A program made the translations under genes and the position numbers. A model generated the notes under the pieces. That model had not been told where the DNA came from. It did not search any database and saw only the letters and a list, made by a program, of their open reading frames with translations. Shown here piece after piece: positions 58,122 to 64,000 of a stretch of 64,000 nt of DNA; position 1 is the first letter of the stretch, and every line of letters begins with the position of its first letter. This DNA comes from Pseudobutyrivibrio ruminis DSM 9787 (GTDB taxonomy: Bacteria; Bacillota; Clostridia; Lachnospirales; Lachnospiraceae), in NCBI RefSeq assembly GCF_900218035.1, contig NZ_OBMR01000008.1, positions 62,001 to 126,000 of the forward strand, read 5' to 3'.

Positions 58122-59294
58122 ATGGCACATTATAATTTCGACAAAACAATAGATAGACGTGGTACAGATTCCATGAAATGGGACGTGAAGGAAAATGAGC
58201 TACCTATGTGGGTTGCAGACATGGACTTTCAGACAGCCCCAGAAATAATTGAGGCACTTGAGCAGCGTGTGGCACATGGTGTATTTGGATACACTGATGT
58301 GGACGACGACTGGTATCAGGCTTATATTTCATGGTGGGACCGTCGTCATGGCCTTAAAATTGAAAAGGATTGGTTGATGTTTTGTACAGGGGTAATCCCT
58401 GCACTTTCATCAATTGTGCGTAAGCTTACTACTCCAAATGAAAAGGTTATTATTCAGACTCCAGTCTACAATATCTTTTTTAATAGCATTGTAAATAATG
58501 GATGTAGAGTCCTTGAAAATCCGTTGAAGTATGAAAACGGTGTGTATTCAATGGATTTTGAGGATCTTGAAAAGAAAATGTCTGATCCACAGGCTAGTCT
58601 TATGGTTCTTTGCAACCCTCACAACCCGGTTAGTAAGATTTGGTCAAAGGAAGATTTGGCCAAGGTAGGAGAGCTTGCAAAGAAGTATGGGGTTACTGTG
58701 GTATCAGATGAAATCCATTGTGATTTGACAGCTCCAGGTAAGGAGTATGTGCCATTTGCTTCAGTGTCAGAGACCTGCAAGGACATCAGCATCACTTGCA
58801 TCGCACCTACAAAGACTTTCAGCATTCCAGGAATTCAGACTGCAGCTATTTTTGTTCCAAATAAATTCCTTCGTCATAAGGTATGGCGAGGAATAAATAC
58901 AGACGAAGTTGCAGAGCCAAATGTATTTGCAGCTCATGCGGCAGTTGCTGCTTTCACTAAGGGAGAGCAGTGGCTCAATGAACTCAGAGAATATCTCTTT
59001 GAAAACAGACGTATTGTAGAAGAGTATGTGGATGCCAACATTCCACAGCTTCATGTGGTACGTGGAGATGCTACATATCTCTTGTGGATTGATGTTTCAA
59101 CTATAGGAACATCAAGTGATAAGCTTGCTGCTTTTATCAGAAAAGAAACAGGTCTTTACCTGTCAGCTGGTACAGCTTACGGTGGCACAGGCGCCAATTT
59201 CCTTCGTATGAATGTGGCATGCACAAAGGCCACCCTAAAGGATGGCCTTGATAGATTAAAATGTGGAATTGATGCATATTTAAAACTTAACTAA
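58122..59294 (+). CDS. PatB/MalY-type aminotransferase or cystathionine beta-lyase
   Basis: 390-aa PLP enzyme of fold type I. The N-terminus YNFDKTIDRRGTDSMKWD is typical of PatB/MalY. SDEIHCDL binds the cofactor and the PLP Lys lies in APTKTFSIPGIQTA (about 230). The C-terminal RMNVACTKATLKDGLDRL holds the carboxylate-binding Arg. Such enzymes cleave cystathionine or cysteine, or act as aminotransferases. TTAGGAG precedes the ATG. It is co-transcribed with the DUF3737 gene and converges on the next gene with a 15-bp overlap. Confidence 0.88.
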   Translation: MAHYNFDKTIDRRGTDSMKWDVKENELPMWVADMDFQTAPEIIEALEQRVAHGVFGYTDVDDDWYQAYISWWDRRHGLKIEKDWLMFCTGVIPALSSIVRKLTTPNEKVIIQTPVYNIFFNSIVNNGCRVLENPLKYENGVYSMDFEDLEKKMSDPQASLMVLCNPHNPVSKIWSKEDLAKVGELAKKYGVTVVSDEIHCDLTAPGKEYVPFASVSETCKDISITCIAPTKTFSIPGIQTAAIFVPNKFLRHKVWRGINTDEVAEPNVFAAHAAVAAFTKGEQWLNELREYLFENRRIVEEYVDANIPQLHVVRGDATYLLWIDVSTIGTSSDKLAAFIRKETGLYLSAGTAYGGTGANFLRMNVACTKATLKDGLDRLKCGIDAYLKLN

Positions 59295-59852
59295 TGCTTC
59301 AAGCATTGCAACACAGGCTTCTTCATCTAGCTCGCTTACGTTAAGCACTATATCGAAGTAGTCTGTGGAGCCCCATTTATATCCAGAATGTGTGGTAAAG
59401 AATTTCTCACGCTTTTTGTCAAAACGTTTCATTACATCTTCAGCCTTGTCGGCTTCAATATTTTCCACGTTAATTGCACGTTTCATACGGTAAGAATCAT
59501 CGGCTGTGATAAAAACCTTAAGGCATTTTTTGCCCTTCAGTATTTCGCTCGCACAGCGGCCAACAAAAACGCAACCAGGCTTTTCAGCAGCTTCTTTAAT
59601 GATTTCTACTTCGGTGTTATAGATTTTTTCTTCCATGGAAGTGTTGTCAGTTCCTGAAGCTTTAAAAAGAGCTTTTACTGGAGTCTGTTCGTCCATTCCA
59701 GAAACCTGATCATAAGGAAGTCCCATTCGCTTGCAAGTCTCAACAACAACTCCTCGATCGTAAAGCTGATATCCAAGCTTCTTTGCAAGCTTATCAGCAA
59801 TCTCATGACCACCACTACCATATTTACGTTCTATTGCTATGTAGTCGTACAT
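59280..59852 (-). CDS. Cytidylate kinase-like protein (AAK_6 type)
   Basis: 190-aa P-loop protein. The N-terminus YIAIERKYGSGGHEIADKLAKKLGYQLYDRGVV is the deviant nucleotide-binding loop of the cytidylate-kinase-like family. FVGRCASEIL and VFITADDSYRMKRAI follow as in Cmk. These proteins differ from true CMP kinase, and their substrate is not established. The ATG at 59852 has GAGGAGG upstream on the minus strand; the in-frame 59870 start lies before that site and is rejected. Confidence 0.85.
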   Translation of the reverse strand: MYDYIAIERKYGSGGHEIADKLAKKLGYQLYDRGVVVETCKRMGLPYDQVSGMDEQTPVKALFKASGTDNTSMEEKIYNTEVEIIKEAAEKPGCVFVGRCASEILKGKKCLKVFITADDSYRMKRAINVENIEADKAEDVMKRFDKKREKFFTTHSGYKWGSTDYFDIVLNVSELDEEACVAMLEALVKF

Positions 59853-59927
59853 AAAAGAGCCTCCTCTCATTAAATTCTAGTTTTCGCTCAAAAAATCCTA
59901 TTAGTATAATATCATAAAACTTCAGCA

Positions 59928-59949
59928 GTTGTGTGAATATTCTAACAAC
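59928..59949. promoter_or_regulatory. Second copy of the butyrate-promoter inverted repeat
   Basis: A 22-bp inverted repeat (GTTGT at 59928-59932, ACAAC at 59945-59949, AATATT in the centre) matches 19 of 22 positions of the repeat over the thl -10 (35475-35496). It lies in the 270-nt divergent gap between the kinase-like gene and the metal importer operon. Confidence 0.5.
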
Positions 59950-60041
59950 TAATTCTTTAATTTGAGCACTCATTCATATGTCAAGAAATAATAACAAAAC
60001 TTTTCTTTTAATTTAGGCCTTTTAATGTGGAGTTTTGCAAA

Positions 60042-60070
60042 TTGACAAAGCAACTGGTAATAAGTATCAT
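60042..60070 (+). promoter_or_regulatory. Metal-importer operon promoter with a Fur-family (Zur-like) box
   Basis: TTGACA (60042-60047), 17-nt spacer, TATCAT (60065-60070). TGGTAAT-A-AGTATCA (60055-60069) is a 7-1-7 inverted repeat matching 13 of 15 positions of TGATAATnATTATCA and overlapping the -10. It fits repression by a Fur-family metalloregulator, probably Zur or a manganese sensor given the operon. Confidence 0.65.
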
Positions 60071-60122
60071 GACAGTGATGTTTAGTTAGAGTCAGCTAAT
60101 CAGCTGAAATTAAGGAGAAATC

Positions 60123-60431
60123 ATGGAATATAGCAGTTATAGAAATAGAATAATTGCTGTAGTAGCTCTTGCAGCTACTCTATTTATGATGCTCTTTTCT
60201 AGTATGTATCTTACAGCTCATGCTTCACATCATTGTGAAGACAGCAGTCACTGTCCTGTATGTGCAATGATGGTTCAGTGCGAGCGTTCGCTCAAGACAC
60301 TTGGCACAGGCTTAGCTGTTACTGTAGTAGTCCTATTTACATTCATGTTGTATACAAATCTATTCCAGGGCTATTCATTCAAGTCTGTTCAGACTACACT
60401 GATTTCCCAAAAGGTAAGAATGGATTCTTGA
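60123..60431 (+). CDS. Small His/Cys-rich membrane protein
   Basis: 102-aa protein with two membrane segments (about 9-31 and 62-82). The loop between them reads HASHHCEDSSHCPVCAMMVQC: four His and four Cys that would face outside and could bind zinc or a similar metal. It is the first gene of the metal importer operon, behind a Fur-family box, which supports a metal-related role. I know no named family. TAAGGAG precedes the ATG. Confidence 0.75.
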   Translation: MEYSSYRNRIIAVVALAATLFMMLFSSMYLTAHASHHCEDSSHCPVCAMMVQCERSLKTLGTGLAVTVVVLFTFMLYTNLFQGYSFKSVQTTLISQKVRMDS

Positions 60432-60449
60432 AAAATACTGCCTTTCACT

Positions 60450-60487
60450 CTGCATTTAACACAATGCAGGTTCTGTTTTGGTATAAT
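60450..60487 (+). promoter_or_regulatory. Hairpin followed by an extended -10 between the small membrane gene and the binding-protein gene
   Basis: CTGCATT (60450-60456) pairs with AATGCAG (60463-60469), followed by a T-rich stretch. TGG-TATAAT (60479-60487) then forms an extended -10 for the binding-protein gene, 25 nt before its ATG. The operon may thus have an internal promoter. Confidence 0.5.
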
Positions 60488-60511
60488 TTTTTAAGAATGG
60501 AGAAATAAATA

Positions 60512-61522
60512 ATGAAAACTAATAAGATAATCGCTATGCTTGCAGCAACAACACTTGGAGTTTCGGTTTTTACAGGATGTGGTGCAAGTACAGACAATAA
60601 TTCATCAGTAAATAATACAACTTCAGAAAATAAGATATCTGTAGTAACCACAATTTTCCCAGAATACGATTGGGTAAGAGAAATCGTGGGTGATAATGAC
60701 AATGTAGAAATCACAATGCTTCTTGATAATGGTGTAGATCTTCACAACTATCAGCCAACAGCTGAGGACATTATGAAAATCGCTACCTGCGATGTGTTTG
60801 TATATGTTGGTGGAGAGTCTGATGAGTGGGTAGAGGATGCTCTTTCCGAGGCTACAAACAAAGACATGCAGGTTGTAAATCTTCTTGAATCTCTTGGAGA
60901 ATCTGTTAAGGAAGAGGAAGTTGTCGAAGGCATGATGGCTGAAGAAGAGGAAGCCGAGGCAGAAGAAGGTGAAGAGGAAGAGGTTGAATACGATGAGCAC
61001 GTATGGCTCTCACTTAAGAATGCCCAGGTTCTTGTTGATGCTATCGAACAGGCTATTGCTACAGTAGATGCAGACAACGCAGATACTTATGCTGCCAATG
61101 CATCTGCTTACATCGATGAGCTTGCTGCCCTTGATGAAAAATATCAGGCTACTATCGATGAAGCTTCAGTAAAAACAGTTCTATTTGGAGACCGTTTCCC
61201 ATTTAGATATTTGGTAGATGATTACGGCCTTGATTATTATGCGGCATTTGTTGGTTGCTCAGCAGAGACAGAGGCAAGCTTTGAAACTGTCACATTCCTT
61301 GCAGGAAAGGTTGATGAGTTTAATCTTAATACCGTATTTACGATAGAAAACTCAGATCAAAAAATAGCTAAGACTATTATTGAAAACACAGCAGCTAAGG
61401 ATGCTCAGATTCTTACCCTTGATTCTCTACAGTCCACAACTATGGATGACGTAAATGCAGGGGTGACATATCTTTCAGTAATGGAAGGAAATTTGGATAT
61501 ACTTAGTCAGGGGCTAAATTAG
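60512..61522 (+). CDS. Metal (Zn/Mn) ABC transporter substrate-binding lipoprotein
   Basis: ZnuA/MntC-family (cluster A-I) binding protein, 336 aa, lipobox FTGC. Metal ligands are expected in DLHNYQPT (His about 76), YDEHVWLS (His about 167) and later in the C-lobe. The stretch before the second His, where ZnuA proteins usually carry a His-rich loop, is instead a run of Glu (about 140-160, EEEEAEAEEGEEEEVEYDEH). The acidic loop may favour another metal or sense charge. It is the second gene of the importer operon. Confidence 0.9.
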   Translation: MKTNKIIAMLAATTLGVSVFTGCGASTDNNSSVNNTTSENKISVVTTIFPEYDWVREIVGDNDNVEITMLLDNGVDLHNYQPTAEDIMKIATCDVFVYVGGESDEWVEDALSEATNKDMQVVNLLESLGESVKEEEVVEGMMAEEEEAEAEEGEEEEVEYDEHVWLSLKNAQVLVDAIEQAIATVDADNADTYAANASAYIDELAALDEKYQATIDEASVKTVLFGDRFPFRYLVDDYGLDYYAAFVGCSAETEASFETVTFLAGKVDEFNLNTVFTIENSDQKIAKTIIENTAAKDAQILTLDSLQSTTMDDVNAGVTYLSVMEGNLDILSQGLN

Positions 61523-61530
61523 GAGGCAAT

Positions 61531-62175
61531 ATGGCACTTTTAACAGCAAGAAGTTTATGCGTTGGCTATGAAGGTCAGGCAGTTCTTTCAGAAATAAATT
61601 TCGAGATTAATGCAGGAGATTATTTCTGTATTATCGGGGAGAATGGTTCTGGAAAGTCTACAATGATGAAGACTATGCTGGGGCTTCAAAGTCCTATTTC
61701 CGGTAGCATTGAGTTTGGAGATGGTCTTATTCAAAATGAAATCGGCTATTTACCACAGCAGTCAGTAGTTCAAAGGGATTTCCCTGCTTCGGTATTTGAG
61801 ATTGTTCTTTCAGGTTGCCAGAATAGCCTAAAGAAAAAGTTTTTCTACACTAAGGAGCATAAAGCCTTAGCCATGGAAAACATTAAAAGAATGGGCATTG
61901 AAGATTTAAAGGACAGATGCTATAGAGAGCTTTCAGGAGGGCAGCAACAGCGTGTACTTCTTGCTAGAGCTTTATGTGCAACAAAGCGAGTACTGCTTTT
62001 AGATGAGCCAGTAGCTGGTCTTGATCCTATTGTTACAGAGGAAATGTATCAGCTTATAAAGCAGCTTAACGATGAGGGGCTTACAATTATCATGATTAGT
62101 CACGACATGGTTGCTGTAAAAGACTACGCAACTCGTATTTTAAATGTTAATGATATGGAGGGAGTGTCATGTTAG
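61531..62175 (+). CDS. Metal ABC transporter ATPase
   Basis: 214-aa ZnuC-type ATPase. Walker A GENGSGKST (about 36-44), YLPQQSVVQRDFPASVFEIV (Q-loop, typical of metal importers), signature LSGGQQQR, Walker B VLLLDEPVAGLDP and switch His in MISHDM are present. AGGAGG precedes the ATG. It overlaps the permease gene by 7 nt. Confidence 0.94.
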   Translation: MALLTARSLCVGYEGQAVLSEINFEINAGDYFCIIGENGSGKSTMMKTMLGLQSPISGSIEFGDGLIQNEIGYLPQQSVVQRDFPASVFEIVLSGCQNSLKKKFFYTKEHKALAMENIKRMGIEDLKDRCYRELSGGQQQRVLLARALCATKRVLLLDEPVAGLDPIVTEEMYQLIKQLNDEGLTIIMISHDMVAVKDYATRILNVNDMEGVSC

Positions 62176-63002
62176 ATAAACTTATTTTGTATATGGGATT
62201 CCCATTCGTAAGATATGCGTTAATCGTAGGCGTGCTTATCGCCCTATGTTCATCTCTTCTTGGAGTTACACTTGTTCTTAAAAGATATTCATTTATTGGA
62301 GATGGATTATCACACGTAGCATTTGGCGCACTTGCTATAGCAACAGTTCTTCAGCTTACAAACAAGATGATTATCGTGCTTCCGCTGACAATTCTGTTTG
62401 CTATTCTTTTGCTAAGAAAGGGCCAAAACGCGAAAATCAAAGGCGACGCAGCAATAGCTATGCTTTCAGTAGGAGCACTTGCATTTGGTTACTTGATTAT
62501 GAATCTGTTCCCTACATCTTCTAATATATCCGGAGATGTATGCTCTACACTTTTTGGCTCAACATCTATCCTCACACTTACAAAGGCTGATGTATGGGCT
62601 TGCGGAATTCTTGCTGTTATAGTGATTTTGATTTTCATATTGTTTTACAACAGGATTTTTGCAGTTACATTTGATGAGAATTTTGCAAATGCGGTAGGTA
62701 CAAAGGTAAATCTTTACAATCTGCTTATTGCCACAGTAATTGCTGTAATAATTGTGCTTGCAATGAATTTGGTGGGCTCGTTACTTATATCTGCTTTGGT
62801 AATTTTCCCGGCATTGTCTGCTATGAGCATTTTAAAGAGCTTTAGAAGTGTGACAATCTTTTCAGCAGTATCATCGATGATTTGTGCACTTGTAGGAATC
62901 ATTATTTCTATACTGGCAGGAACACCAGTAGGTTCCACAATTGTAGCAGTGGACTGCATCCTTTTTGGCGTATGCTATTTGATTGGAAGGATTAAAGGAT
63001 AA
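62169..63002 (+). CDS. Metal ABC transporter permease
   Basis: 277-aa ABC-3 family (ZnuB/MntB) permease with eight or nine membrane segments. Family phrases are YSFIGDGLSHVAFGALAIA (about 38-56), DAAIAMLSVGALAFGYLIM and NLVGSLLISALVIFPALSAM (about 200). It starts inside the ATPase gene with GGAGGG upstream. A lipoprotein gene follows after 3 nt. Confidence 0.94.
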   Translation: MLDKLILYMGFPFVRYALIVGVLIALCSSLLGVTLVLKRYSFIGDGLSHVAFGALAIATVLQLTNKMIIVLPLTILFAILLLRKGQNAKIKGDAAIAMLSVGALAFGYLIMNLFPTSSNISGDVCSTLFGSTSILTLTKADVWACGILAVIVILIFILFYNRIFAVTFDENFANAVGTKVNLYNLLIATVIAVIIVLAMNLVGSLLISALVIFPALSAMSILKSFRSVTIFSAVSSMICALVGIIISILAGTPVGSTIVAVDCILFGVCYLIGRIKG

Positions 63003-63005
63003 TTT

Positions 63006-63548
63006 ATGTATAAAAAAGTTAATATATTATTAGGTCTGCTTATGGCTTTGGTGTTTGTAGGCTGTGGCTCGACAGAGGCTGCGTCAGTTCAGGAGACTGA
63101 GGTTGCAGAAGAACAAGTAGCCGAAGAGCCAGAGGTAGAAGTGGAAGATTCAGAAAGCCTGGAAAATGAACTACTATTAGAAGATGAAAATGTTGATGCA
63201 GACCCAGGTGTTGATTTGGATTTAACGGCACTTTCGTCAACTATGGTTTATTCAGAAGTTTTCAACATGATGATGGCGCCGGAAGAATACGAAGGAAAAA
63301 CAATTAAAATGGATGGCGTTTGCAATGTGTATCAGGATTCAGAAACTGGGAAAACATACTATGCATGTATTGTTCAGGATGCCACCCAGTGTTGTTCACA
63401 AGGATTAGAGTTTGTTCTTGATGAAAGCCAGTATGAAGCCTCAGATTATCCAGAAAATGGCGACGAGATTGTTATTTCCGGTGATTTTTCAACTTACACA
63501 GAAGGAGATTATCAGTATATAACTATACTTAATTCTGTATTGGAGTAA
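63006..63548 (+). CDS. Lipoprotein of the metal importer operon
   Basis: 180-aa exported lipoprotein (lipobox FVGC). A Glu/Val-rich linker (about 25-65) leads to a C-terminal OB-fold-like domain (about 75-180), with EEYEGKTIKMDGVCNVYQD, then YYACIVQDATQCCSQGLEFVL. The Cys-Cys pair and nearby acidic residues could bind metal. Similar lipoproteins follow zinc importers in other Clostridia as far as I recall. It is the last gene of the operon, 3 nt after the permease. A role as an accessory metal carrier is inference. Confidence 0.75.
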   Translation: MYKKVNILLGLLMALVFVGCGSTEAASVQETEVAEEQVAEEPEVEVEDSESLENELLLEDENVDADPGVDLDLTALSSTMVYSEVFNMMMAPEEYEGKTIKMDGVCNVYQDSETGKTYYACIVQDATQCCSQGLEFVLDESQYEASDYPENGDEIVISGDFSTYTEGDYQYITILNSVLE

Positions 63549-63619
63549 AATCAATTGTGTATCTTTAAATTGTGGAAAAAATGTGATAGAATGTCTGAGG
63601 TTTTTTTGAGGAATAGGAA

Positions 63620-64000
63620 ATGAATAATAGATTTACAATAGAAGCCCCAGACCAGGAGACCATTCAGGCTGCTAAAGAGGCTCAAAAGAAAATTCAAGAT
63701 AAAGCCAGTATTATTATGGATATATATACCTTTCAGGCAAAGGTTAATAGCGGTGAAATCACCGATGATAAAGGCATTGCAGAGCTTATTATTAACGGCT
63801 CAGTTTCAAACTATCATATCCATATAAACAGACGATGCGTTACAAAGTCTGATGGCACACTTATCACATACACTGGCATCATGAAGATGTATAAGCCAGA
63901 GGAATTAAAAATCAAATATACAAAGCGCCCCAAGAAAATGATGAGCTTGGCTCAGTACAAGCAAATGATTAAAGAAAGAAAACAGAGACAAAAAAATGCG
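63620..64000 (+). CDS. Unrecognised gene, cut by the window end
   Basis: An ATG at 63620 behind AGGAATAGG opens a frame that runs without a stop for 127 codons to the window edge (MNNRFTIEAPDQETIQAAKE...). The visible part has a helical N-terminus, a middle with NGSVSNYHIHINRRCVTKSDG, and a basic region ending KERKQRQKNA. No signal or membrane segment and no family recognised. It is separated from the metal operon by 71 nt with no clear terminator, so it may be co-transcribed. Confidence 0.7.
   Translation, partial: MNNRFTIEAPDQETIQAAKEAQKKIQDKASIIMDIYTFQAKVNSGEITDDKGIAELIINGSVSNYHIHINRRCVTKSDGTLITYTGIMKMYKPEELKIKYTKRPKKMMSLAQYKQMIKERKQRQKNA

Noticed and set aside
1-64000. CRISPR arrays or insertion sequences
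   Set aside because: No regularly spaced repeats and no transposase-like frame were seen.

Overview
The window reads as the chromosome of an anaerobic, low-GC, plant-fibre-degrading Lachnospiraceae bacterium, most likely Butyrivibrio or Pseudobutyrivibrio. The grounds are a thl-hbd-bcd-etfB-etfA butyrate operon, a glycoside hydrolase family 3 (GH3) enzyme with its domains in reversed order (a form known from rumen Butyrivibrio and Ruminococcus), several cytoplasmic glycosidases (GH3, GH127, GH2, GH35-like), an anaerobic class III ribonucleotide reductase and strong AGGAGG-type ribosome binding sites. The genus is inference; no 16S gene is present.

Layout. 1-5.3 kb: an ECF vitamin-type transporter (S, double ATPase, T) in one operon with two tandem SAM hydroxide adenosyltransferases. 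5.5-10 kb: permuted GH3 beta-glucosidase, then two exported proteins on the minus strand. 10-13.5 kb: metQ-metN-metI methionine importer and a Cof-type phosphatase. 13.5-16.5 kb: HxlR regulator divergent from a small iron-sulfur/cysteine-rich operon, then dinB. 16.5-24.8 kb: an accessory-looking stretch between two near-identical tRNA-Gly(GCC) cassettes, holding an XRE regulator with twin operators, an unrecognised HxxxC/CxxC protein, a remnant of a YhcG-type nuclease gene, lipoproteins, a nitroreductase, a sigma/anti-sigma pair and pgeF. 25-33 kb: glmS ribozyme and glmS, thyA-folA, ilvB-ilvN, a SleB-like hydrolase and deoD. 33-41 kb: GH127 and the butyrate operon. 41-50.6 kb: MATE exporter, GH2, split ThrE exporter, a DnaA-box-rich intergenic region, mrp, a cyclophilin, a CNNM/CBS protein and a TPR lipoprotein. 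50.6-59.9 kb: nrdD fused to a glutaredoxin-like domain, a GH35-like enzyme, a DUF2974 protein, a DUF3737 protein behind a MerR-type promoter, PatB and a cytidylate-kinase-like protein. 60-64 kb: a zinc/manganese ABC importer operon under a Fur-family box, and a gene cut by the window end.

The non-coding DNA gave the most. (1) Two intergenic elements, at 36861-36943 and 42559-42639, share one architecture: outer 6-bp stem, 5-nt linker, identical inner 6-bp stem, long variable stem, 20-nt loop, 7-nt linker. The outer and long stems differ in sequence yet stay paired. Each sits just before the ribosome binding site of an unrelated gene. This looks like a structured RNA family or a palindromic repeat I do not recognise. 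(2) A 22-bp inverted repeat covers the -10 of the butyrate operon promoter and recurs (19 of 22 bases) before the metal-import operon. (3) Three perfect DnaA boxes lie within 182 bp before mrp. (4) A GC-rich array of hairpins next to the first tRNA-Gly ends with a 12-nt copy of the tRNA 3' end. (5) Candidate operators for Rex, NrdR, Fur/Zur, MerR, HxlR and XRE regulators can be placed by eye. (6) Several promoters lie so close to the start codon that transcripts should be leaderless or nearly so.

All calls come from reading the sequence. Family names rest on motifs I recognise, not on a database search. I saw no CRISPR array, insertion sequence, integrase or complete prophage.
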